The notes beneath the pieces were generated by a model. It searched no databases and was not told the DNA's origin. It saw only the letters and a program-made list of their open reading frames with translations. This document shows, one piece after another, positions 25,437-36,115 of a DNA stretch of 64,000 nt. The translations under genes were made by a program, and so were the position numbers. This DNA is from Lithospermum erythrorhizon (taxonomy: Eukaryota > Streptophyta > Magnoliopsida > Boraginales > Boraginaceae), in contig JADFUC010000511.1 in assembly GCA_019722365.1 (NCBI GenBank), positions 930,001-994,000 of the forward strand, read 5' to 3'. Every line of letters begins with the position of its first letter. Position 1 is the stretch's first letter.

Positions 25437-27792
25437 TTAGAAGTTGGTTGCTTTAATTCTCATCCCTTTATGTTCCTCACACCTCTTTCTTCCTCTCACA
25501 GGATTCATTGAGCAAGATGTCCCATCTTCTAAATACACACCACAAATCATCTTGTAATCATTTCCATTATTTTCAGTATTTGGAAAAGGCTGGTTCTGCT
25601 CTCTGAAGAACTTATCAGGGAACTTACAGTCCCTATCATCATAATTGTGGACAGGAGGGTCCAGATAGGATGTTTTCGCTTTCATTACTGACTTGGGAGC
25701 AGATTTCTGAATCCTCTTCCCTTTGTGCTGCAGACATCGTTTGTTACCTTGGACTGGTGTCTCAGTACAAGGAGAATCTGATTCCAATATATATCCACAA
25801 ATACGAGAGAGATCGTTGTTTAGAATGCATGCACTTCTGGTTTCCTGAGAACCACCAGACTGCAACTCGTTCTTGATGTCATCAATTGACGTTCTAATAT
25901 GCATTGCTTGACTGTCCTTGGGGTACTTTTTCTTGAAGCCGTTGACTTTCATCCCCTTGTGGTCTATGCATCTCTTCCTCCCCTCAACTGGTGGTTTGTT
26001 ACAAATCAGTCCATGACCTAAGGCCACTCCACATACGCCAGCAGTATCATCATCAATACCAAAATTCAATGAAACTGATCTTGGCCGTGATCTTCCAAAT
26101 TTGAAAACTCGAGAGAAAATTCCTTTGGTTTCCAATCCATCAACTATACTGCGACCACTTTCAGGAGCAACTCTCTCACAAGCTTTAATTTTGATACCCA
26201 ACTTCTTCTGTGGAAAGAACTGAAGCTTTTTGAGAATTTGATTAAGCTGTGAAGCTTTTGATAGACTGTCCAGTTTCTTCAATATATCTCTATGTCGACG
26301 TTGCCCGTTTATGTCTTTGTTCCATGCATAATCAAACTTCTTAAGCAGCTGAGCTTCAGTTTCCTCTGCTAGCCTCTTGTTTTGCATCTGTTTACATTCA
26401 CAAGCAGATAAAATTTTATCAATATAGAATCTCAGATCAATAAAGATGGTGCAAGTATGTAAAGATACTCAAAGCCAGCATATAACAATGAGCATCTAGT
26501 GCAAATATATTTCAATCTGAAACGGAGCACTAAGAGATGGCAACATCTGAAATGGCCTTATGAACACTATGAGAAAAGTCGAGTACTTACAGGTGCCCAC
26601 CTATAAGCAATTGGGAGGCCTCTCGAAAATATGTCCCTAAACAATCCAGGCCCCTTCTCGGCAACAAGCTCATAATTGCACTCAGTCACTGTAGTGCTCA
26701 CAGGAACCTTTTCCAAATGGGAACCTTCACGACCATACTGCTGTAATCTATTTCGGACATTGTCTGCTTGACCCAGGTAAACAGGAACTACGAAGTCAGA
26801 GTCGAGCCTTCTCGCCCTTCTAGCAGACCACGAATGTGATATTGCCACTCCAAGCTCATAAACCCCTGGACATGAAGTACGATTTGGAAGATTTTGAGTT
26901 CTATATCTTTCAACTCCCTCCTTTCCCAGCACATGCTCATCCCAGTCAGAAGGACCAACCAGAATCTGGCAGAAAGCTCACACAACGTCATGATGCATTA
27001 ATAATAACGATTCATCACATTTACTTTCGACATTCTATAAAAATAAAAAACACACACACACACATCAATACAGAACTATGAGTTTAGCTTTTCACAATCC
27101 ACAATTATTAAGTGTCTGTAATCACACAGAAAGTGCTATCTACAATCTACTCAAACAGAAAGGTGAGCAAATTCCACAAAAACTACCAGTTGGAAATTAA
27201 ACAATAAATACAATTAAGAGAAAAATCAGCAAATAAGGAGCTTATAATTGTTGGGTGGATTTTAATTTCACTCCTATGTTACTAGTTCAAGGAAAAATGC
27301 AATCTTTTTAACAAAATTAAGAGAAAAATCAGCAAATAATTCGCTTATAATTGTTGGGTGAATTTCAATTTCTTTCTGATGATACTAGTTCTAGAAAAAA
27401 AACAACCTTTTTAACAAATTTAATAAAATTAAGAGAAAACTCAGCAAATAAGGTGGTTATAATTGTTGGGTGAATTTTAATTTCTACTAATCCGATAAAA
27501 AAAATGCAATCTTTTTGACAATATTAAGAATTTTGGAAACTACATAATATGACATATGAGCTAACAAAATGATGTAAAGTTACAGAAAAATGCAATCTTT
27601 ATAACATAATTAATAAATTTAAATGTACATAATTTGATATGAGCTAAGAAAAGGATATAAAGTGATGGGTGGAGGTAGATTTACTTTCCAAAGAGAGAAA
27701 GCTGAGTCATGTTTGGTGCGTTTACATTCTTCTCTCTTCAATCTAGTGGAAGATGATGAAGAAGAAGCAGCTTTGTTTTCATCAGATCCCAT
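25437..27792 (-). CDS. EFFECTOR OF TRANSCRIPTION (ET1/ET2)-like GIY-YIG protein, 3 exons
   Basis: Exons on the minus strand are 27,792-27,685, 26,965-26,591 and 26,387-25,437, all phase 0 with GT-AG borders, giving 36+125+316 = 477 residues. The N-terminus LKREECKRTKHDSAFSLWK, continuing into ILVGPSDW, matches the family's conserved start and fixes the first exon. Residues about 60-160 form a GIY-YIG-like domain (GVY at 70-72, YLG at 99-101, then RNRLQQYG). The C-terminal half carries three ET repeats with exact CX9CX10CX2H spacing: Cys280/290/301-His304, Cys358/368/379-His382 and Cys443/453/464-His467, each followed by a KG..(R/K) motif. ET proteins are plant nuclear regulators linked to gibberellin responses and cell differentiation and bind DNA and zinc. 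Known members have three to five such repeats, so this copy looks complete. Intron 1 holds a three-copy tandem repeat. Confidence 0.93.
27051..27064. repeat. (AC)7 microsatellite in ET-like intron 1
   Basis: A short CA dinucleotide run after an A-rich tract, within intron 1 of the ET-like gene. It is likely polymorphic. Confidence 0.85.
27213..27530. repeat. three-copy tandem repeat of about 103-112 bp in ET-like intron 1
   Basis: Copies start at 27,213, 27,316 and 27,428 with the word ATTAAGAGAAAA.TCAGC, followed by TTATAATTGTTGGGTG and later GCAATCTTTTT or a close variant. A partial fourth copy of the tail occurs near 27,585. The repeats lie inside the first intron of the ET-like gene and have drifted by roughly 10-20 percent by eye. 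Confidence 0.85.
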
Positions 27793-28791
27793 TCAGCTTG
27801 CTTACTGACCTTCAGGATTTTTATTGGCTATCCTAAAAGCTCGTTCAATTTTAACATGTTTTGTACGATTTTATTATATATATTTGAATTCAAAGTTTAA
27901 AAAATCAACACGTCAAAATTAAAAAGGATGAAAGTCGTTTTGCCACTACTAAGTATGAAACTAATTTTAAGCATCCACCTTAATGCCGAATTTGATATTT
28001 TTAATTGAACAAAACAAATTGAAAGTAGGCCTCGGTAGTTGATTCACATAAAATTGAAGGAATTAGTACTTAAAAAGAGAATTCATACTTCGAACTTCGA
28101 AGGTACCATGTATGGTATGAGCTTATTCAAGAAAGGTTGTAGCTCATAAGTCATAGGCAACCATATTGTGGGAGAAACTTTAGTCTCAAAAGCCTGTTGG
28201 GAAGGAACTGAGCTAGAGTGCAGTATGTGGTTGATGCAAGAACATGAGGCAAAGTCATGACTATGAACTCAGTTTTACTTGTTTGTGCAAAAACTGCAGC
28301 CATTTGTATGTAACAAAAAATGGGTTCTTTCAAGTTCTCTTATATTTTTCCCTTTTGCAACAACTTCAGTAGGACACTAATTTTGCACAGATTTTCTGTA
28401 TAGAGACAAAATGCAACAGAACTATTTCGTCGATATATCACAGAGCTTTCCTCTGAAATTCAAAGCTACATCATCCTAGTTAACCACTTCAGTCTGCAAT
28501 CTTGGAGGTATTTTTGGAGAAACATCGACGAAAAACTGGTGAATTACAATAAAGAAACGAGTGGTCAAACAACAATGTGAAAACCGGTCATAATGTTAAC
28601 AATGTTATTCATATGCTAACTGTAATAATTTACAGTACAAAGCTACAATTCCCATTTCGAGCGAGTTACTAAGATGATGATCAAATGATCAAATGGGAGT
28701 AAACCAAACAACTGAATGAGAAGCAAGTTATTTTCAAATGTGTACATCTTACAGTAACTTGTTAATCAACAGAACTTGCAAATGCTGTCTT
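27793..28791. other. intergenic between ET-like and CAF1 genes
   Basis: The left part should contain the ET-like promoter and the right part the CAF1 3' UTR. A 60-codon minus-strand frame at 28,151-28,333 (MKEPIFCYIQMAAVFAQ...) is not recognised and has no supporting context, so it is not called. Confidence 0.45.
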
Positions 28792-29613
28792 TCATTTTTC
28801 AGATCCATTCTCTACACCAAGACCATAGAGAACGCCTGCGTATTTCTCCGCACTGCCATTAAAGAAGTTGTCCTTCAACTTCTTGAATGCACAAGAGGTG
28901 AGCAGGCTATCGGAACCAGCCTGATGACAGATTCCAATCCTCTCAACTTCGAGGATCTCAGCAAGCTTGTTCAATCCACCATGAAGGCTGTTGCAGAACT
29001 TCATCAAATGCTTGATATCATAAACTATAGGAAAATATATCTTGATCAAATCAAAGAATCCCGAATCAGTGGCAGGGAGACTCCTACAAGTCAACAACTT
29101 GAGCAAGTACCCAAAATCATAACCACTGTGGAAAGTCACCCAATGCACACCATCATTCAAGACAATCCCAGAAGCCATCAACAGCTCAGCAAACCGGTGA
29201 CAATCTATCCCCATCTCATTGTTCCTCTTAAAGTCGATCCCTGATTCCCTCAACAACTCAATCGAATCACTCGCAAAGATATCCTCACTAACGTTGAATT
29301 CCCGGAAGTTGAACTGCCAAATACAACACTTACCACTGCCACAAGTGGGCAAATTACCATTCTCATCCGAGAACGTGAGACCCAACTGGATCAATTTCAG
29401 CATATCAACATTATCCTTCAGGGTCAGATAGTTATAGTCCTTAATATTCTTGAAACTACCCACTGGTCGGAGAACAACACCAGGAAACTCAGTATCCATA
29501 GCTACATAAGGATATTCATCAACTATTTCTCGAATCAAAGAAAACTCTTGTTCAAGATTATCATTCCACACCTCCCTAATCTCAATTTCATCTCCCTTGG
29601 GCAAATCCGACAT
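28792..29613 (-). CDS. CCR4-associated factor 1 (CAF1) deadenylase, CAF1-6/7-like
   Basis: This intronless coding region encodes 273 residues, the full length of plant CAF1. CAF1 is the DEDDh-type 3'-5' exoribonuclease of the CCR4-NOT complex and shortens mRNA poly(A) tails in the cytoplasm. All catalytic residues are visible: Asp40 and Glu42 in MDTEFPG, Asp166 in [10 protein letters not shown], His230 and Asp235 in HQAGSDSLL. The opening [12 protein letters not shown] and the closing [11 protein letters not shown] match Arabidopsis CAF1 homologues 6, 7 and 10, and the sequence is close to CAF1-7. The 5' UTR carries an intron (minus strand 29,910 to 29,688, GTAACA...TATGCAG), a feature seen in several plant CAF1 genes. 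A 168-codon frame on the opposite strand is only its shadow. Confidence 0.96.
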   Translation of the reverse strand: MSDLPKGDEIEIREVWNDNLEQEFSLIREIVDEYPYVAMDTEFPGVVLRPVGSFKNIKDYNYLTLKDNVDMLKLIQLGLTFSDENGNLPTCGSGKCCIWQFNFREFNVSEDIFASDSIELLRESGIDFKRNNEMGIDCHRFAELLMASGIVLNDGVHWVTFHSGYDFGYLLKLLTCRSLPATDSGFFDLIKIYFPIVYDIKHLMKFCNSLHGGLNKLAEILEVERIGICHQAGSDSLLTSCAFKKLKDNFFNGSAEKYAGVLYGLGVENGSEK

Positions 29614-29687
29614 TTTTCACTTTCTTACTAGTTTCTTGAAGTTGGTCAACCCCTCTTTTCACCAAAACTACTATGTTCCTATCCGAT

Positions 29688-29910
29688 CTGCATATATAAA
29701 AATCAGTAACCAAAATGAACTGATGGTTATAGCTTCAAACCTTCAAACAGATCTAAAGAAACATTAATAAAAAGTTAATACAAACCCCTCAAACAATACC
29801 CAAATGATAAAAAACTGATAATTTTTGGGGGGCTCATAAATAAAGTAGCAAACACATAAAAAGCAAGTAAATGGGGGAAAAAAACAATACCCAAATGAAA
29901 AAAATGTTAC
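29688..29910 (-). other. 5' UTR intron of CAF1
   Basis: On the minus strand GGTAACA follows CTACTACCAAAG at 29,910, and a T-rich stretch ending TATATATGCAG closes at 29,688, about 75 bases upstream of the CAF1 start codon. Both splice sites fit consensus. This is inferred from sequence alone. Confidence 0.6.
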
Positions 29911-30102
29911 CTTTGGTAGTAGATCTTGAGTTTTCGGACAAAGATTTTGAAGCTACAAAGTGTACGATTATGATGGGTTTGTGTCTTTTGAGGTGGTAAG
30001 AAAGAGAGATTGTAATCTTAGAAATAGGAGATTTTAGAAACTCAATTACAGTATTTGATTTGATAAAATTAGAAAGGAATGACTAGTTGGGCACAAACAC
30101 AA

Positions 30103-30245
30103 ATTCACTGGTGCTATGAACACACCCCCAACAGTGTTAAAAAGAAGTTCAAAATGACTATTTTAGCCCCCTATATAGTTTCATTAGGGGCAAAATAGTC
30201 ATTTTAATATATTTTCACACTGTGACAAATTGTGCCATCAAAGGA
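30103..30245. mobile_element. foldback MITE, copy 1
   Basis: The arms AAAATGACTATTTTAGCCCC (near 30,154) and GGGGCAAAATAGTCATTTT (near 30,187) are inverted repeats differing by one base. Outer arms (ACAGTGTTAAAA and TTTTCACACTGT) extend the pairing, so the sequence folds into a hairpin with a short loop. It lies just upstream of CAF1. A diverged relative is at about 46,164-46,310, which makes this a dispersed family. Confidence 0.75.
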
Positions 30246-31200
30246 AAGTAGTGATAAAGTTGGGAAGAAGATTTAGTGGGCAACTGTGAGATTTTAATGG
30301 TGCTATCACTATGAGTATATAAATGATGATATTTTTATTTATTAAAAAAATAATGGATTGATATGTTTTATTATCACGAGTGATAAGACATTTTGAAATA
30401 TCATTAATGTATCTAACGAGTGGAAATTGTATTACTAACTTATTATTCTCTTATTATTATTGAGGTTTTTAATATTGGCAATGTTTCAATATGAAAGTTG
30501 GCGTTAATAAGCACTCTATTTGTTAAATGTAAAGTAAACTAAAGATAAAATAAATTGATGTCCACCTTGCTATAGCTAGTAATCATTTTCTTTAATTTGA
30601 TAATAAATTGATGCCCACCTTGCTGGACGTTTTCTTGTTCAAACTTGGATGGCAAATGCATGAATCACCATAAAGACCATGTATAATGATGGATGATATT
30701 GGCCTTTAATAAGAACTTCAGTATGCTTATGTTCTAAAATTTAGCAAAGTCATAATGTATCCGTATTCAGTAAAACACAATATCAAAAATAATAAAGCAT
30801 TTGCCATTTGGTGATTTAGACAATTAATCTTGATTCAATGTTTGAAATTGAACTCCAATCTCTATCTCTTTCTACGAGTTGGCAATTTGACAAGTGAATT
30901 GAGACACCCAGCAACAAGTGCAGGACAATTATATAAAATCATCGAAAATGCATACAAGTATACATCAATAGGATTGCTTCTTCAAGCAAAGCCCACTTTA
31001 ACATATCACCTCCATGAGAACTTTGACTTAACAATCATGACAAAGAATATAAAACATATAGGAGTATCAAATATGATTATGATAATTGGAAGTAATGTTT
31101 GTGCCAATCCATCGTTCAATATTCCTCACATAACCGTCTTGTAAAGTTGATCGAAATCGACAAAGACGAGACACAAAGCTTTCACTTTGGCGCTATTTAA
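30246..31200. other. intergenic, no gene supported
   Basis: The sequence is AT-rich. A repeated phrase TAAATTGATG(T/C)CCACCTTGCT occurs near 30,550 and 30,604. The 104-codon plus frame at 30,830-31,144 has no recognisable motif. Confidence 0.4.
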
Positions 31201-31211
31201 TAAGTATTAAC

Positions 31212-31395
31212 GACACACTTCCATATGTGTCGCCCAAATATCCTTACTCCATTCTTTCCTCTATCTTCTTTTTCTTCATCCTATTCTTTTCCAAATCTCC
31301 ATCCACCACCACCACCATCATCATCCCCCATTACCACTAGGATGAAGGAAAAAGAAGAATGGGGAAAAAAGGAGTAAGGATATTTAGGTATTTTT
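31212..31395. repeat. long imperfect inverted repeat (hairpin)
   Basis: The left arm CCCAAATATCCTTACTCC (about 31,233-31,250) pairs with GGAGTAAGGATATTTAGG (about 31,371-31,388). Inside, CTTCTTTTTCTTCATCCT pairs with AGGATGAAGGAAAAAGAAG. The loop holds a CCA/TCA simple repeat near 31,301-31,325. A small extra stem GACACA/TGTGTC lies at 31,212-31,232. It may be a MITE or a small-RNA source. No target duplication was established. Confidence 0.8.
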
Positions 31396-31399
31396 ATAC

Positions 31400-34300
31400 G
31401 AAAGATGTCATTTGAACAAAAGTTATATGTTGAATAAGGAATTAAAACTTTGGGCCACCCAAGGTTACTTTTCCAATTTTCTCAAGTTCATCACTAGGTT
31501 GGTTGGGCTCAAACAAGGCCCACATAAGATGATGTGAAGATACAGTCTATAAATCATGTATATAAGTTGGAGCACGATAGCTCTGAAGAATTAATTAAGT
31601 TAGTCTCATGTTCTCTTAAAGCCTCTTATGGGATTAGAGCCCAGCTTTAAGGAGCATCATGTCTGAAATCTAGACTTAAACAATCTAGGATTAGGCTTCA
31701 AATTCTCAATTAGATCGAATCTTCCAAATTGTGAAACTTTGCATTCTAAGTTGCATTATCTATTTTTATTTGTCCTTATATAACCAAAGACCCACCGATC
31801 TTTTCAAGATACCAAAATTGAAGAATATCATCATCTTATTGGGATTGCTTTACCTTACAAAAGAGGCAAAAAAAAAAAAAACGAAAAAAAGCTTCATGTG
31901 ACCTCATCGAGTCATCGGATATAAAGATGTCAATATATATCATAATGTTTCATTCCAGTTGGATTATTCTTCTTTTTGTATGGTGTTGCACAGTGCATGC
32001 AGGCTAGACTGTTAAAAAAAAACTGGACAAAGCAATCGAAAGCACCTAGCCACCTACATATCCTAATCTATCCCGCACTTTTTTTTTTGTGAAGGCCACT
32101 TTAACCGTTGTTGTTGCTTGCAGTTTTGGACAATCAAAGATTAAATTATTTCTCAATTCTTTATGACAATTCAATTCACTTTTAGATTTTGGAGAGAGTA
32201 GTGATGACATGGGTCACGTTCAAAAAATCCAACTCGAAATTTAGTATATGCAATCCAGCTCGAAATTTCGTATAAATTTATGGTGACATTAGTTCCAAGT
32301 CCGAGCCAATTATTCAAGTCGGTTCATTAAGGACTAATTTTTTCGCTCCAATTTTTTTTTATAATGTCCGATCGATCGAGTTCTACCAAATGGCAGTTGG
32401 GTGAGGTGGCAGTTAACAGTTAGCGAGTTTTGACAGGGGTTGGTCGGTCGTATGGTCAGAGCTTTCAATTAAGTTGGTAGAATCTACTTTTTATGGTAAT
32501 GTTAGTGGTAGAGGGTTGGCTACTTCTTCTTTAGCCGTTATTGTTGTTGATATAAATACATTGCTCCATCTTTACACGTCTTAAATTCGTTGCGGAATCT
32601 CAACCAAACTTTAAGTAGTGTATATGCATTGTAAACTTTAATTGGAGGTAAATGGCGGAACTAAAAGAATCGAAATATTTAATTTCTGTCCTTGCTAATT
32701 ACCAACAAAGATAGACTAATTACCTTTATACGACATATTTTATTTTATTTGTGTCCTTGCTTTCGTCTTAAGGATACACTTCCATCAAATTGTGTGACGA
32801 CCTAATCAATGTCCTCTTTATTTCTTGTCTAGGCAAACACATTTTGTATAACAAACAAGTAATGATTTTCAAGGAAACTTTTATCTGATAGACTATCTTA
32901 TTTGAACTTATATTGTTATTTTTCTCTTTTATTATTATACCATGTTTAAGATATTATTTTATATTTCGATAATATTTCTTTTAGTTTTATATATATATTC
33001 AGGTTAATTGTGACACACCTACATTACATACTCACATACTCAATTAATCATTATACTAGCAATTCACACTTTAGAATGTTGTATCTTTATTATACTAGTT
33101 ATAATAAAAAATTCGGATCTTTTGATGCACAAAATGAAACAAATAATTTATTCTTTATAATAACTTTGACGCTCATAACATAAAACTCCGTTGTATAAGC
33201 AAACAATGTTGCCAAAGTTCTAACAAAAAACATAATGCTTTAGAGTTTAGACGACAATTGGACAATCCAAAATCCAATATGAACATCATCAAGTAACTAA
33301 CCGGACTGCTGGAGTAATTATAGTAAGTTTTCAGCTAATATGTCAATGTTTCCAATTTTGTAGGACAATAATAATGCTCAACAACGGAAATGTATTTTCC
33401 ATATATACAAATTAATAGAAAATGAAAATCATTTAATGATAGCGTACCAAATTCAGTAAATGGGGAAGCTGAAATTATTAAAAAAAGACCAACAAAATAA
33501 TTACCCCCTCTTGGGAATTTCCGACCAACTCATATCATTTTGAGCACAACTGCACACGCAATTGCCGGCAAATAGCAAAAAAGATAAGAGGTTATAGATA
33601 ATATTATTAATTTAAACGACTTATGTCCATAACCGTGCAATGCCTCCAGAATTGTGTGGATTTTGTTTGTTCTCACAGACTTAGCTGTGAAAGTTCTCAC
33701 AGACTTAGCTGTTGTTTCACAAGGCTTGGCATTTTCAAAAATCAAAGGAACCGTGAAACCTTTCATGATATGGTAAAAAGCTAAGTCATGATGATTTCAT
33801 TGATTTCCTAGACCAATGAGGGTATGCTTCAATTAATTTGTCAATTCACATGAACCAAACAATAGTAAAAAGTGCATAGTAGTAATGACTACTCCAAAGA
33901 GTCCAAGATCATAAATTAAGCAATTCCAAGGACATAAGAATCGTATTTTTCTTATACCAATGTGAAAAATCTAACTTAACTAGTTTGTTAGTAGTGAGTA
34001 GATTATTCAATTGAAAGAAAAAGCTAACCGTAAAGCATTCCATGAACTAGCAAGCTTATCTAGACGAGTAAGAAATGAAGCTATACGTTTTAGCTCAAAC
34101 GTCGTTAATTGGTTACCGATAATTAAAAAAAAGAGCTAAAAAAAAATGTAGCCACAAGCCTCTTTATAATATATCTTAGATATGCCGAGTTTCCTAATCA
34201 AGGCAGTCAATAAAATTTGGTACCAAGTGCATCGAATATGATCAATTTCTAAAATCGTCCCTTGGTGTGGCCTTTACGCTTTATTATCTCCAAAACAAAG

Positions 34301-35980
34301 AGCATTGTAGCACATTTGACTTTCAATAAACTAGTGATGGAGGTCAATATCCAACTCCGTCTAGCCACCCTAAAACTAGAATGTGAATTGATATAAAATT
34401 CAGTACAATGTTTCGGATATTTAAGAGCTGCCTCTATCTACATATATATTATTATAAAGTCCCCAAGAAATTTTAGTTTAATTTATCATAATCTTCATAG
34501 GTTGACCTTGTTAGGTACGGTGTATGTACACAAACAAGAAATATCCTAGGCTTCTAGTGCTTTCATCCGCCGTCAATGCCGTTAATGAGTATGATCCTAG
34601 CATATATCGTGTAGCTTAATTATACATACTGTATAGTTTATAAAATAATTATCGATTATTTTGTGTACTATCGATATTAATATGTTCACAACCGACTCAA
34701 ATGTTTGTCAAGGGAGCAATGGTCGGATATTTTTCATCCTTGTACCAATAAGGAATGGACAGTATGAAGTTTTTAAAAGATTAATGGGGTGACGGTGCTT
34801 CTTAATTTTGAAAATGTTAGGAATCTATCATATAATTATAAAATTTGTATTTAATTGTCTTTGAAGAATGATTTTTTTTTCCATTTAAATAAATTTAATA
34901 TTTTGGTTCCCTCAATTTTGATTCAAGATCCGTCACTAATCGATGCAGCTGTAATGATTTATTATAACCTCAAAATGTTAGAATATAAATAAATCGTATT
35001 TTAACGAGTATCATATACTTTATCAAATTGAATAAATACATCATTATATTAAACTCGATTCAATTATCAATCAAACAGATATACATACCGTAGTGGCCGC
35101 GCCGCAATGTGAAAAGGCAGAGGGAAATTATGGTTCGTTTACGTTGTAATGGGTGTTTTGAAATAGCGGTGATGGCGCAATGAAGGCACGTGAGCATGTG
35201 TTATTCTCATGTGAAATGTCTTTATTCCCATGCTAAGCTAACCACGCCTTCCAGCTTATACTCATTTCTAACCATTCTCCTTTTACCACCTGCTTCACTA
35301 ATTACCCATTCAACTACTAATTCACCATTCACCAAACTGTGGCACCAGTAATTGCCTAATTGTTTGGTCGATTATATTCTTTACCCTTTTTTCTAAATTG
35401 ATGTTTTTATTAAAAATTAGTTCGTATAGAGCCTCAAGCTTAAAATTCGTTATTGTGAGTAATATATTTCTGAGAATTGTTATAATTTTATATTACATAA
35501 ATTTATGGTCGAAAAATTTGATTTCTCTTTCTTTCTCATTTTCACAATGAAAGTTGCGATTTATTTTTAACTTATTCATGTTATTTTGTTGTTACCTCTG
35601 TTACTAATGGCATATTTGATGTTGGTTGTTTCAATTGATTATAGCAATAATAATACACCTAATAAGTTTGAAACAAATGAATTAAACAACCAATATTCGG
35701 ATATAATCAAATAAAACAATGCCAACCAATCTCTTGCTCTTCACTTAAATCTCCTTTTTGGATGCGCTTCACAATTTCTCTCTTAACCAATTAAGGATAA
35801 ATGACTTGGAACTAATCTAAAGTGGATAGTAAAGACTAAAGAAGAGTTGGCTGTCGAAGGATTATACCAAGAAAGATTCTCCTCATAAAGACACCTAATC
35901 ACTCACTAGATGAGAATAAAGTCACCAATAAATACATAGTAACATTAGCTGCCTCTTCCAACATTTAATCTTTCATTTCA
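31400..35980. other. intergenic, no gene supported
   Basis: No conserved coding region was found. The minus frame at 33,530-33,766 (78 codons) contains a 28-base near-tandem duplication around TTCTCACAGACTTAGCTG (near 33,670 and 33,695) and is unrecognised. Poly(A)/poly(T) runs and AT-rich DNA dominate. The kinase promoter should occupy the right end. Confidence 0.4.
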
Positions 35981-35988
35981 TATAAATA
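35981..35988 (+). promoter_or_regulatory. TATA box of the MAPKKK-like gene
   Basis: TATAAATA lies 128 bases upstream of the ATG at 36,116, in a suitable position for a start site near 36,012 and a leader of about 100 bases. The leader is C/T-rich. Confidence 0.55.
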
Positions 35989-36115
35989 CCCACATTATTA
36001 ACTCATTCCCATAAGACATACACATATCTTCTTATTACATTCCTAACTCCCAGGAAAAAAAAAACCTTAAACATCTCTTCCTCCTCTTTCATCCTTCCCC
36101 TGATTTTCTCCTCCC

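Noticed and set aside
28738..29244. 168-codon plus-strand frame
   Set aside because: It lies antisense to the highly conserved CAF1 coding region and has no recognisable domain; it is a shadow of codon bias.
20359..29613. A functional RNA/organelle gene cluster
   Set aside because: The carrier, PPR, ET-like and CAF1 genes are unrelated families with separate promoters. Nothing in spacing or shared motifs supports co-regulation.
33530..33766. 78-codon minus-strand frame with a repeated KSVRT word
   Set aside because: The repeat is a nucleotide duplication; there is no family match, promoter signal or splice support that I can see.
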